From positions 124,001 through 188,000 of the forward strand of contig JAJECI010000003.1 of the NCBI GenBank assembly GCA_022822065.1: a DNA stretch of 64,000 nucleotides, written 5' to 3'. How positions within the stretch are numbered: the first letter of the stretch is position 1; the number at the start of each line of letters is the position of its first letter. The notes under the pieces were generated by a model that searched no databases, had not been told where the DNA came from, and saw only the letters and a list, made by a program, of their open reading frames with translations. This DNA comes from Candidatus Dadabacteria bacterium (lineage in GTDB: Bacteria > Desulfobacterota_D > UBA1144 > Nemesobacterales > Nemesobacteraceae). Of this stretch, positions 46,973 to 56,770 are shown piece after piece. Position numbers and translations under genes: made by a program.

Positions 46973-48832
46973 TTGAATATGGAGGCAGAAGATATGTTCC
47001 CCCGGCGAAATTCACAAGGTTATATTGGCACTGGCAATCCTTTATATTCTGAACTCGGGAGGGGCTGTAACGCCTGCTCACAAAGGCGATGGCGGAAGTC
47101 ATGCAGCCGGGTCGGTGTTTTTTTCGTTGCCCTTGCGTTTTTTGCGGTGCTGCCGTTGCTTGCCTGCTTTCACGATAGTTCCGACGAGAAAACACTAACG
47201 TTAGCCATCACCACCGAACCGCTTACCCTGAATCTCGCCCTCGCGAAGGACGCGGGGTCGGTCGATGTTCTGGGATATCTCTTCGAGGGCCTGACCGAGA
47301 CCTCGTGGCTGACCGACCAAATTGAGCCGGCGCTGGCCGAGTCCTGGACACATTCGGATGACGGTCTGACATGGACTTTCTCACTGCGCAAGGACATAGC
47401 TTGGCACGACGGAACACCTTTTACGGCGCACGACGTGGACTTCACCTTCAACCGCATCATCTATAACGAGGAGATCGGGGCGCCCGCCGCGGCGGCGTTT
47501 AACTTCCGGTTTCTGGATGAAGCTACCGGCACTTGGACGGAAGCAAGGATGACCGTTACGGCGCTTGACGACTATACTGTCCAGTGCGTTTTACCGGTGC
47601 CGTTTGCCCCCTTCCTTCGCTCCATGGGTACCGCTATCTATCCGAAACACATTCTAGAACCGTACGTGGATAACGGCACTTTCAACGAGGTATGGGGTAT
47701 CGACACGGACCCGGCCGAAATCATCGGCACCGGCCCCTTTACCATCGAGCGCTACGACCCGGGCGACCGCGTGGTCCTGCGCCGTAACCCGAACTACTGG
47801 CTTAGGGATGATGAGGGCCGCAGTCTGCCGTACTTAGACAAAATCGTTCAACTTATCGTTCCCGACTCGGAGACCAGACTCGCCAAGTTCAAGGCCGGGG
47901 AGACAGACGTTCATGGCGTGCTGGGCGAGGAGTTCGCGGAACTTGAACCATTGCAGGCGGAGGGAAACTTCACGATCTACAAGAGGGGTCCTGGTTTCGG
48001 GTCTAGTTTTCTGACATTCAACATGAACCCCGGCGCAAACCCGGACACGGGAGAGCCCTACGTTGTACCAAACAGGCTGAAGTGGTTCCAGAACACGCAG
48101 TTCCGCCGGGCTGTCACGCACAGCATTGACAAAGACGCGATCATCCGCGACGTACAGCACGGACTCGGCTCCCCGCAGTGGTCCTCCATCAGTCCGTCCG
48201 CGGGTGACTTCCACAATCCCGACGTGCGACGGTACGAGTACGACATCGCCGAAGCCAATCGCATTCTTGATAATCTCGGCTGGATGGATACCGACGGGGA
48301 CGGGATTCGCGAAGACGACGCGGGCAATCCGATTGTGTTCTCGCTGGTGATACCAACCCAGAGCAGCACAAGTGAAATGATAGGCATGATTATCAAGCGG
48401 GGTCTCGGGGACATTGGCGTCAGGGCGGATCATGAACTGGTTGAGTTTGGAGAAATCGTCTCCCAGTTGACAGTTTCCTATGACTGGGAAGCCGTTGTGA
48501 TCGGCTTCACCGGCGAAGCGGACCCGCATAGCGGCATTGCTTTATGGCACAGCAGCGAGGGCTTTCACCTTTGGTATCCGAACCAGGCGCAGCCGGCGAC
48601 GGACTGGGAAGCCGAAATTGACGACCTTTACGTGAGGGCCAGTCAGGAACTGGATCGTGATGAGCGCGTAGCGCTCTACCACCGCATTCAGGAAATTGCG
48701 GCCGAGAACGTGCCGCTTATCTACACGACACATTCCGAACGGCTGAGCGCCGTCCGAAACGTCTTCGGCAATCTAACTCCCACGTTATACGGACTCTGGG
48801 ATATTCGCTATCTGGATCGAACTGATCTATAG
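46973..48832 (+). CDS. peptide ABC transporter substrate-binding lipoprotein (SBP family 5)
   Basis: Lipobox-like LPLLAC, WTFSLRKDIAWHDGTPFTAHDVDFTFNRI, GTGPFTIERYDPGDRVVLRRNPNYW; start uncertain. Confidence 0.9.
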   Translation: MNMEAEDMFPRRNSQGYIGTGNPLYSELGRGCNACSQRRWRKSCSRVGVFFVALAFFAVLPLLACFHDSSDEKTLTLAITTEPLTLNLALAKDAGSVDVLGYLFEGLTETSWLTDQIEPALAESWTHSDDGLTWTFSLRKDIAWHDGTPFTAHDVDFTFNRIIYNEEIGAPAAAAFNFRFLDEATGTWTEARMTVTALDDYTVQCVLPVPFAPFLRSMGTAIYPKHILEPYVDNGTFNEVWGIDTDPAEIIGTGPFTIERYDPGDRVVLRRNPNYWLRDDEGRSLPYLDKIVQLIVPDSETRLAKFKAGETDVHGVLGEEFAELEPLQAEGNFTIYKRGPGFGSSFLTFNMNPGANPDTGEPYVVPNRLKWFQNTQFRRAVTHSIDKDAIIRDVQHGLGSPQWSSISPSAGDFHNPDVRRYEYDIAEANRILDNLGWMDTDGDGIREDDAGNPIVFSLVIPTQSSTSEMIGMIIKRGLGDIGVRADHELVEFGEIVSQLTVSYDWEAVVIGFTGEADPHSGIALWHSSEGFHLWYPNQAQPATDWEAEIDDLYVRASQELDRDERVALYHRIQEIAAENVPLIYTTHSERLSAVRNVFGNLTPTLYGLWDIRYLDRTDL

Positions 48833-48937
48833 TGGGGATTCTGGGCTTTAGGACAAGATGATTCCGGACACCCGCAGCGTGGGTGGAAATCCGGCTTTTC
48901 TCCGGGAGATGACTGTCTGTAAGAGGGGCTTTTGTTC

Positions 48938-48965
48938 TTGACAGCAATTCCCTAGTATTTATAAT
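48938..48965 (+). promoter_or_regulatory. consensus sigma70-type promoter upstream of etfBA
   Basis: TTGACA-N16-TATAAT, both hexamers perfect. Confidence 0.65.
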
Positions 48966-49055
48966 CATACGCCTAGCTAAGGAGTCAGCTTTTCGGCTGC
49001 TTTTTCCTTAGGTTTTCATCTCTATTAAATCAGTCCAGCATGGAGGTAGTATCAG

Positions 49056-49898
49056 GTGAAGATAGTGGTTTTTATAACACAGACGCAGGACACCGAAGCA
49101 AGGATAAAAGTCGGTTCCTCAGGCGATTCCATAGACACAGAAGGCATGAAGTGGATCATGAATCCCTACGATGAGTTCGCCGTCGAGGAGGCCATCAAGA
49201 CCAAGGAAGCATACGGGGGAGAAGTTGTTCTCATTGCCGCGGGTCCGCAACGCGCTTCACAGGCGCTGCTTCAGGGGCTTGCAATGGGTGCCGATTCCGC
49301 GGTGCATATTTCGGATGAAGCTCTAGGCGAAACCGTGGATTCGCTTGTTCTCTCGAAGCTCGTCGCGTCGGAACTTGGGAAGATTGAAGGGGTGGACCTG
49401 ATTTTCACGGGAATGAAGATTATTGACGAAGAATCCGTGCAGGTCGGCATACAGATAGCCGAGGAACTTGGAATTGCGCATCTTGCACTTGTAAGCAAGG
49501 TAATTGATGTAAAACCTGACGAGAAAAAGCTGGTCTGCCAGAAAGAGATCGACGGCGGGAGCGTTTCCGTCGAGGTTTCTCTGCCGGCCCTTATCACCTG
49601 TCCCGACGCTATGAACGAACCCCGCTACGCGTCTGTTCCCAATATAATGAAGGCGAAGAGAAAACCGATGAAAATGGTTTCCCTGGACGATGTGGATTTC
49701 GGTTCTCTCGGTATAAACAGGGATGCCGTGGGCAAATCCGGGGCGAAGATAAAAACCGTGAATCTTGAGGTTCCCGAGGTGGAGAGAAAGCTGAAAATCA
49801 TAAAGGGAAGCGATGAGACCACGGTCAAGGGAGATGAGATTGCCGAGTCCGCAAGGGAACTCGTTAAGCTTTTAAGAGATGACGCGAAGGTCATATGA
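49056..49898 (+). CDS. etfB: electron transfer flavoprotein subunit beta
   Basis: MNPYDEFAVEEAIKTKEAYGGEVVLIAAGP, ALITCPDAMNEPRYASVPNIMKAKRKP. Confidence 0.93.
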   Translation: MKIVVFITQTQDTEARIKVGSSGDSIDTEGMKWIMNPYDEFAVEEAIKTKEAYGGEVVLIAAGPQRASQALLQGLAMGADSAVHISDEALGETVDSLVLSKLVASELGKIEGVDLIFTGMKIIDEESVQVGIQIAEELGIAHLALVSKVIDVKPDEKKLVCQKEIDGGSVSVEVSLPALITCPDAMNEPRYASVPNIMKAKRKPMKMVSLDDVDFGSLGINRDAVGKSGAKIKTVNLEVPEVERKLKIIKGSDETTVKGDEIAESARELVKLLRDDAKVI

Positions 49899-49953
49899 TC
49901 CGGGACGTCCGGGGTTGCTTTATCAGAAAGTATCGCTAGGAGGCTTGAATTAA

Positions 49954-50937
49954 ATGAGTAGTGAAATCTGGGTTGTTGCTGATATAAAGGCCGACGGAGA
50001 AGTAAGAAAGGTAACCTTTGAGGTCCTTTCCGAGGCCAGAAGAAAACTTGGGGGTCCTGTCTGCGCGGTGCTGCTAGGAAGCGGCGTTTCAGACAAGGCT
50101 TCTGAACTTGCAGGCTACGGAGCGGAGAAAATCTACGTGGTCGACAATCCCAACCTCAAGGATTTTAATCCCGACGGTTACGTGAAGGCCCTTTGCGGAC
50201 TTATAGGGAAACACTCTCCCGCGGTTGTGCTCTCAGGCAACACGGCTTTTGCGGAGGATTACATGCCCAGAGTTGCTTCCGGCGTGGGTTCGGGGCTTGC
50301 CATGGACTGCATCGATATAGGCATGACCGACGATGGGAGGCTTAGGATAAAAAGGTATTCACACTCGAGCAGAGCGATATCCACCCAGGAGTTCAACGGC
50401 GATGGAAGCGCGATGATAGCCACCGTAAGGCCCAATTCCTTTAAGGAAGAGGAGTCGGCCGGCGCGGGGGAGGTCGTCAGCGAAGATGCGGGGATTACGG
50501 ATGCCGACATAAGGATCAAGGTGCTTGAGATAAAGACCAAGGAGTCCGACAGACCTGAGCTTACCGAGGCCGAGAGGGTGGTTTCCGGCGGCAGGGGTCT
50601 TGCGAGCGAGGAGAATTTCAACCATATATACGATCTTGCGGACCTGCTGGGCGCGGCTGCGGGAGCGACAAGAGCCGCGGTCGACGCGGGATACTGCCCT
50701 TATGACATGCAGGTCGGCCAGACCGGAAAGGCGGTGTCTCCCATACTTTACGTCGCGGTCGCCATATCCGGGTCGGTACAGCATTTCTCCGGCATGGGTT
50801 CATCTAAGGTGATAGTTTCCATAAACAAGGATCCGGAAGCCCCGATTTTTGCGAAATCCGATTATGGAATCTGCGGAGACCTTTTCCAAGTTCTTCCCCC
50901 GTTAACAGAAGAACTTAAGAAAGCCCTGTCCGAGTAA
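49954..50937 (+). CDS. etfA: electron transfer flavoprotein subunit alpha
   Basis: VVSGGRGLASEENF, GATRAAVDAGYCPYDMQVGQTGKAVSPILYVAVAISGSVQH. Confidence 0.95.
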   Translation: MSSEIWVVADIKADGEVRKVTFEVLSEARRKLGGPVCAVLLGSGVSDKASELAGYGAEKIYVVDNPNLKDFNPDGYVKALCGLIGKHSPAVVLSGNTAFAEDYMPRVASGVGSGLAMDCIDIGMTDDGRLRIKRYSHSSRAISTQEFNGDGSAMIATVRPNSFKEEESAGAGEVVSEDAGITDADIRIKVLEIKTKESDRPELTEAERVVSGGRGLASEENFNHIYDLADLLGAAAGATRAAVDAGYCPYDMQVGQTGKAVSPILYVAVAISGSVQHFSGMGSSKVIVSINKDPEAPIFAKSDYGICGDLFQVLPPLTEELKKALSE

Positions 50938-50946
50938 CGAAACCCG

Positions 50947-51759
50947 TCACACTATATCGACGACTTCCGTTTTTTCCATGGGTCTGCCGAGGAACCTTGA
51001 CGCGATTGAGGTAAAGGTTTCCGAGTCGTCGGTGAGGTAAAAAGACATCTCCCGCGCTTTGCCGTCCTCTCTTAGCAGCCCTTGAGCCCTTAGTATGTTT
51101 TCAGTCTGCTTTGCGGTCTCTTCAGCCGAGTCGACGAGACTTATCCTTTCACCCATAACTCCGGCGATCGTATTTTTAAGAATAGGGTAGTGTGTGCAGC
51201 CGAGTATCAGCACGTCTATTCCGGATTTTCTCAAGTCTCCCAGATATTTCTCGGCTATAAGGACGGCGGTTTCGTCATTTTCCCATCCTTCTTCTGCAAG
51301 CGGAACGAAAAGCGGGCAGGGTTTTGAGTGTATCTCGACCGGTGAGGAGCAGAACTCACGCAGTTTTTTTTCGTAGGAGCCGCTTTTTATGGTCGCCTGG
51401 GTTCCTATGACTCCTATTTTCCCGTTTGCGGTGAGTTCCGAGGCTCTTTTTGCCCCGGGTTCAACGACTCCGACCACTGGAATCTCAAGATTCTCCTTAA
51501 GCATCTCTATTGCGTACGCGGATGCGGTGTTGCACGCTACGACCAGAAGCTTTATGTTTTTTGAAAGGAGGAAATTCGTAGTGCTTTCAACGTACTTTCT
51601 AACGGTTCTTTGGGATTTTGTTCCATAGGGAACCCTGGCTGTATCGCCGAGGTATACGATGTTCTCTTCGCAAAGGAGATTCATTATCTCCTTTGAGACC
51701 GTAAGTCCTCCTATCCCGGAATCAAAAATACCTATAGCCTGATCTTTTCTTTCTTCCAT
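50947..51759 (-). CDS. murI: glutamate racemase
   Basis: IGIFDSGIGGLTVSKEI, LVVACNTASAYAI, ILGCTHYPIL; start moved to MEERKDQ. Confidence 0.94.
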   Translation of the reverse strand: MEERKDQAIGIFDSGIGGLTVSKEIMNLLCEENIVYLGDTARVPYGTKSQRTVRKYVESTTNFLLSKNIKLLVVACNTASAYAIEMLKENLEIPVVGVVEPGAKRASELTANGKIGVIGTQATIKSGSYEKKLREFCSSPVEIHSKPCPLFVPLAEEGWENDETAVLIAEKYLGDLRKSGIDVLILGCTHYPILKNTIAGVMGERISLVDSAEETAKQTENILRAQGLLREDGKAREMSFYLTDDSETFTSIASRFLGRPMEKTEVVDIV

Positions 51760-51831
51760 TATCCTGTTGCGGTGTCTGCGTACTTGCTTCGAGGACCAGA
51801 AAAGAGATCCTGAATCCTCCGGGAAAGACAA

Positions 51832-52854
51832 TCAACTCTTTTTCTTTGAATTTGAGCTTACTTTTTTGTATTCGTTGAGATAATCATCGGCGAAGCGCCT
51901 GGTTCTCTCCACCCTCTCTTTCCTTCTTTCCTTTCTTTTCTCCGCTTCTTTCCAGAGACGGATTTCGTAGGGAGTTTCGGGGGTGAATTCCGGCACTGAA
52001 ACAGGAGTTCCGCTTTCGTCGATTTTTACATATGTGAGAAACGCCGTGCACGCGTGGGATGATTCTCCGGTCTCGGTGTCATACGAATCGACCTTGATCG
52101 CGAGTTCAAGGGACTTGCTTCCCACGTAGGTGATGCCGGCCTTGAATTCAATCAGGCTTCCGACGTTAAGGGGGGAGTAGAAGAAAAGATCGTCAAGAGA
52201 CCCGGTAACCAGAACTCCCTTGGTGAACCTCTTCGCCAGTATGGCGGCGCTTTCGTCAATGTACTTCATAAGCTTTCCGACGGACATGAATTTTCCGTAA
52301 AAGGCATCTTCCGGGAGCACCATCTTGGTGGTGTTGAAAATAAGCCTCGTGTTCTCCGTCTCATCCGCTATGTTGGAGACGTTGCTTTTCCTTTTCTTTA
52401 TCTCGGGAAGTCTCCGGATTTTTCTTTCCTTCGCCCGGGCTATGAGCTCCCGTTCGACCGTGCTGGACGCGCTGAGCCTCGTTTCTATCTTTCTCGGTTT
52501 TACATCTTCGCCTACGGCGACAAAGGACATGTAGGAGAGGGTTATAAGCTTCTTCTCGTCGGTTTCGCCGTCTTCTGAATGTACTCGCACTGCGATTTCA
52601 ATGGACGAATTTCCAACATGCTCAACCCAGCTTTCAAGGACCACTATTTCCCCGATCTTTACGGGGTTTAGGAAATCTATGCTGTCCGCTGCTCCCAAAA
52701 CCGCGGGCCCGTTTGCGAATTTAAAGGACGTTATGCTGCCCGTGAGCATGATCCAGTCCATGAGTATTCCGCCGTGCAGGGTGCCATGGTTGTTCGAGTG
52801 TTCGGGAAGAACGTACTGAACCATCTTGTTTGCGCTTTCGCGTATTGAGATCAT
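51832..52854 (-). CDS. acyl-CoA thioesterase with two hotdog domains
   Basis: NNHGTLHGGILMDWIMLTGSITSFKFA plus second repeat YGKFMSVGKLMKYIDESAAILAKRF. Confidence 0.88.
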   Translation of the reverse strand: MISIRESANKMVQYVLPEHSNNHGTLHGGILMDWIMLTGSITSFKFANGPAVLGAADSIDFLNPVKIGEIVVLESWVEHVGNSSIEIAVRVHSEDGETDEKKLITLSYMSFVAVGEDVKPRKIETRLSASSTVERELIARAKERKIRRLPEIKKRKSNVSNIADETENTRLIFNTTKMVLPEDAFYGKFMSVGKLMKYIDESAAILAKRFTKGVLVTGSLDDLFFYSPLNVGSLIEFKAGITYVGSKSLELAIKVDSYDTETGESSHACTAFLTYVKIDESGTPVSVPEFTPETPYEIRLWKEAEKRKERRKERVERTRRFADDYLNEYKKVSSNSKKKS

Positions 52855-52900
52855 GGGTTTCTTCGCCGCGTGCCGCCGCGGCGTGCGCTCCGGGAGAGAC

Positions 52901-55156
52901 TCAGTCCGACTGGGCGCGGAGAACTATCTCTTCCCCTTTAACGGAGAAAGTCGCCTTGCCGCCGCCTGAGAGTTCTCCGAAGAGAATCTCCTTTGAAAGT
53001 CTCTCCGCTATCTCGGAGTTTATTACTCTTTGCACGGGTCTTGCGCCCAGCTGGGGATCGTAGCCTTTGCGGGCGAGAAAAAGCCTCGCTTCCGGCGTAA
53101 GACTGATCGTTACTTTTTTCGGGATGAGTCTCTGCTGAAGCTCTCCGATCAATTTGTCCACTATTCTCTCTACCACCTCTATATCAAGAGGGTTAAACCT
53201 GATGATTTCATTCAGCCTGTTTCGGAATTCAGGGGAGAAATACCTGTCTATGGCTTCCGGACTCCTGTCCTCGAACTCTTTTTTCGCGAACCCGACATTT
53301 CTGTTCATGCTTTCCTTCGAACCGGTGTTCGTCGTCAGAATCAGGACTACCTGGCGAAAATCCACCTTCCTCCCGTTTGAATCCGTGAGCGTCGCGTGAT
53401 CCATTACTTGGAGCAGGATGTTGTATATGTCTTCGTGCGCCTTCTCGATTTCGTCGAGCAGAAGGACGCAGTGGGGAGATTTGTATATGGCTTCGGTAAG
53501 CTGTCCTCCCTGGTCGTAGCCTACGTATCCCGGCGGTGAGCCTATGAGACGGGAGACAGTGTGTTTTTCCATGTATTCGCTCATGTCGAAACGTACGAAT
53601 TCAACTCCCATAAGCTCGGCGAGTTTTTTCGCAAGTTCGGTCTTTCCTACCCCCGTTGGTCCCGAGAACATGAACGAGCCCACTGGTTTTTCAGGCTCGC
53701 TTATGCCGGCGCGCGACATCTGTATGGCGTTTACGAGCTTGTCTACGGCCTCGTCCTGGGCGTAGATGAATTTCTTAAGATTGTCCGCGAGATCGTGAAG
53801 CAGGTTGCGGTCTTCGACTTTTACCGACTTGGTGGGTATTTTCGCGATCTTCGCAACCAGTTTTTCCATGTCGGACACTTTTACCTGCCTCGTTACCTCG
53901 GGATCAGGATTGCGAAGTTTCACCGCGGCGCCGGCCTCATCCATGATGTCAATCGCCTTGTCCGGAAGCTTCCTGTCCGTTATGTGCCTGTCGGAGAGTT
54001 CTATGCACGCTTTTATCGCTCCCCGGGAGTATTTAACGTTGTGGTAGTTCTCGTAGTGGCGCTTAAGTCCGAACAGGATTTTTCCGCAGTCCTCAACCGA
54101 CGGCTCATCCACGCTTATTCTCTGAAACCTTCGGGAAAGTGCGTGGTCTTTCTCGAAGATGATCCTGTACTCCTTAAGCGTCGTGGTTCCTATGCATTTT
54201 ATGTCTCCTCCGGCAAGGGCAGGCTTCAGCATGTTAGATGCGTCAAGGCTTCCGCCGGAAACCGCTCCGGCGCCTATGACCGTGTGGATCTCGTCTATGA
54301 AAAGCACGTTGTTCGGATCCTTCTTGGTTTCGTCTATTACGGCGTTGAGCCTCTCCTCGAAGTCCCCCCTGTATTTGGTTCCGGCCGTTAGGGTTCCTAT
54401 GTTCAGGAGATGTATCTTGAGGCTTTTCATCACTTCGGGAACTTCTCCCGAGACGATCCTGTGAGCAACTCCCTCCACGATCGCCGTTTTTCCCACTCCT
54501 GCGTCTCCGACGAGCACGGGGTTGTTTTTCTTTCTCTTGCCGAGGATATGAACTATTCTCTGTACCTCTTTTTCCCTTCCTATCAGCGGGTCGATGCTTC
54601 CGTTGCGGGCTTTTTCGATCAGGTCGGTGCAGTAAAGCTCAAGGGGGTTCTTGGCCTCGGCCTTTTTCGCTTCCTTCGGCTGCTCTTTACCGTTCGGGGC
54701 TTTCTCCTGCTGTTCATCGGGCCCCTCGCTTTTTCCGTGGGATATCTGCTTTATAACGGCGAAACGAGTGAGTCCATGGCGGTTAAGGAAATACACAGCG
54801 TGCGATTCGGGAACCCTGAACATGGCGACCAGTATGTTGGCCCCGGTTATTTCTTTTCTCTCCGCGCTTTCGGCGTGCATGGATGCTACCCTGAAGATGT
54901 ACTTACTTCCCTCGGAGTAGGTTGGTTCCGGGAGGTGGGGAGAATCGATGGAGGATATGTCTTTACTGAGATGCTTCTCTATGTCATTTGCGAGAAGCTC
55001 GGTGTCGACGTCGCACTCTATTAGCACCTCAGCAGCGATCTTGTCTCTTGTGAGTTCAAGGAGTATGTGCTCCGGGGTAATGAATTCGTGCTTGCGGTCC
55101 TTTGCCTGCTGGTAAGCGCGGTAAAGTGTTTTTTCGAGTTCTTCTGATGCCACCAT
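52901..55156 (-). CDS. clpA: ATP-dependent Clp protease ATP-binding subunit ClpA
   Basis: GDAGVGKTAIVEG, GPTGVGKTELAKKLAE, N-domain; downstream of clpS. Confidence 0.96.
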   Translation of the reverse strand: MVASEELEKTLYRAYQQAKDRKHEFITPEHILLELTRDKIAAEVLIECDVDTELLANDIEKHLSKDISSIDSPHLPEPTYSEGSKYIFRVASMHAESAERKEITGANILVAMFRVPESHAVYFLNRHGLTRFAVIKQISHGKSEGPDEQQEKAPNGKEQPKEAKKAEAKNPLELYCTDLIEKARNGSIDPLIGREKEVQRIVHILGKRKKNNPVLVGDAGVGKTAIVEGVAHRIVSGEVPEVMKSLKIHLLNIGTLTAGTKYRGDFEERLNAVIDETKKDPNNVLFIDEIHTVIGAGAVSGGSLDASNMLKPALAGGDIKCIGTTTLKEYRIIFEKDHALSRRFQRISVDEPSVEDCGKILFGLKRHYENYHNVKYSRGAIKACIELSDRHITDRKLPDKAIDIMDEAGAAVKLRNPDPEVTRQVKVSDMEKLVAKIAKIPTKSVKVEDRNLLHDLADNLKKFIYAQDEAVDKLVNAIQMSRAGISEPEKPVGSFMFSGPTGVGKTELAKKLAELMGVEFVRFDMSEYMEKHTVSRLIGSPPGYVGYDQGGQLTEAIYKSPHCVLLLDEIEKAHEDIYNILLQVMDHATLTDSNGRKVDFRQVVLILTTNTGSKESMNRNVGFAKKEFEDRSPEAIDRYFSPEFRNRLNEIIRFNPLDIEVVERIVDKLIGELQQRLIPKKVTISLTPEARLFLARKGYDPQLGARPVQRVINSEIAERLSKEILFGELSGGGKATFSVKGEEIVLRAQSD

Positions 55157-55157
55157 G

Positions 55158-55493
55158 TCAGCTCTCCGCCTTTTGAACTTCAAGTATGCATTTTAGCGGA
55201 TGTTCATATTTTTCCGCCAGATTTTTTACCTGTTTCACCTTCGTAGTAGCTATATCGTAGGTGTAGCAATCGACGACGCTTTTTCCCTTCGTGTGAGCCT
55301 CGAGCATTATTCTCCTGCTGTCGTTTTCATTCTTGAAAAACACCTTCATCAAAACCCACACTACGAAGTCCCTCGGTGTGTAGTCGTCGTTCAGCAGGAC
55401 TATGAGATACATATCCGGTCTTTTTACGCGGATATCCTCCCTTACGACCTGCTTGGGATCATGTGTATGGGTCGGGTTCTCGTGCTCGGACAT
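55158..55493 (-). CDS. clpS: ATP-dependent Clp protease adaptor ClpS
   Basis: YLIVLLNDDYTPRDFVVWVLMKVF; start at MSEHENP. Confidence 0.94.
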   Translation of the reverse strand: MSEHENPTHTHDPKQVVREDIRVKRPDMYLIVLLNDDYTPRDFVVWVLMKVFFKNENDSRRIMLEAHTKGKSVVDCYTYDIATTKVKQVKNLAEKYEHPLKCILEVQKAES

Positions 55494-55503
55494 GGCGAGT
55501 ATA

Positions 55504-56700
55504 TTATACGATTTTTTGTTGGGATTTGCCACCACGGGCCCGTTTGAGCGGGGAGTGGCGGTTGTACTCAGAGATAAGCGAGCGCATATAGGGTCTTTCT
55601 CCCCGAAGGAAATTGTCTATGGATTTCTGCGCTCCCGGATTGAAAAACAGGTGGGAACTGTAAACCGGTACCGCTTCAAAGCCGCGGAGGAATTTGTGCT
55701 CGCCCTGCGCTCCGGCCTCGAAAACGTTTATTCCGTTGTCTATGGCGAACTCTATCGGTCTGTAGTAACAGCACTCAAAATGAAGGTAAGGCACCTCGAT
55801 GCTGCATCCCCAGTACCTGCCGTAGAGCTTGTCGCCTTTTCTGAAGTTGATTGTGCCGCCGACCGGATTGCCATCTATCTTCGCGATCACAAGCACGGTT
55901 TTTTCCCTGTAGGTTTCGAATATCAGGTCGAAAAACTCCCTGTTGAGATAGGCGTTTCCCCATTTCCTTGAGCTGGTGTCAACGTAGAATTCCCAGATTG
56001 AGTCTATGTGCTCGGGGCGTATCTGTTCTCTCTCGAATACTTCCACCTCTACGCCCAGATCGCCGAGGCGGCGTTTTTCCTTCCTTATCTGTTTTCTTCT
56101 TCCCGAGCGAAGATCCCCGAGAAAGTCGTCAAAACAGAGGTAGCCCGAGTTATGCCAGTGGTACTGGTGAGTGAGTCTTGAGAGAAACCCGCAGTCAGAA
56201 AGCATCTCCTGCTCCTCGGCGGTTACGAACAGAAAATGTATTGAAGAGAGGCTTTTAAGGGAGCATACCTCAACCAGTTTCTTTATTAGTTCCCGCCCGC
56301 AGGTTTCGTAATCATACCCTGTTCGAACGATTATTCTCGGGCCGGTTGTCGGGGTAAACGGCACTCCCGCGACCGCCTTGGGATAATATCTCAGCCCGGC
56401 GTCCTGATAAGCCCGGGCCCACTCCCAGTCGAATATGTATTCGCCGTAGGAATCGGTTTTCAGGTAGAACGTAACCGCCCCGACGAGCTTTTTCCCTTCG
56501 CGCAGCAGAAGATGGCGCGGCTCCCATCCGGTGCCCGGACCCACGCATCCTGATTTCTCGAGGGCGAAAAGAAAATCAAACTCGAAAAAGGGGTTGTTAT
56601 CGGGCTGGATGGAGTCGTATTCTCTTTTTTCGATTTCCGTTATCGAATGGCATATCTGGAATGCGGTTGATTTTTTAGATAGCTTTTTTTGTACCTTCAT
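55504..56700 (-). CDS. DUF482/FemAB-like GNAT-superfamily protein
   Basis: PFFEFDFLFALEKSGCVGPGTGWEPRHL, GRYWGCSIEVPYLHFECCYYRPIEFAID, GAQGEHKFLRGFEAVP. Confidence 0.85.
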   Translation of the reverse strand: MKVQKKLSKKSTAFQICHSITEIEKREYDSIQPDNNPFFEFDFLFALEKSGCVGPGTGWEPRHLLLREGKKLVGAVTFYLKTDSYGEYIFDWEWARAYQDAGLRYYPKAVAGVPFTPTTGPRIIVRTGYDYETCGRELIKKLVEVCSLKSLSSIHFLFVTAEEQEMLSDCGFLSRLTHQYHWHNSGYLCFDDFLGDLRSGRRKQIRKEKRRLGDLGVEVEVFEREQIRPEHIDSIWEFYVDTSSRKWGNAYLNREFFDLIFETYREKTVLVIAKIDGNPVGGTINFRKGDKLYGRYWGCSIEVPYLHFECCYYRPIEFAIDNGINVFEAGAQGEHKFLRGFEAVPVYSSHLFFNPGAQKSIDNFLRGERPYMRSLISEYNRHSPLKRARGGKSQQKIV

Positions 56701-56770
56701 TATCCGCGATCGGCGAGCAAAGAGGGTATCGCCGGGAAATAGTATCAGGTTTCTTTTTGTTTTTGTCGAG

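Noticed and set aside
53561-54391. 276-aa plus-strand ORF
   Set aside because: Antisense to clpA with no recognisable domain.
56531-56770. N-terminal 80-aa extension of the ABC-F ORF
   Set aside because: Overlaps the divergent FemAB-like gene; ABC-F homology begins at MISLSGI.
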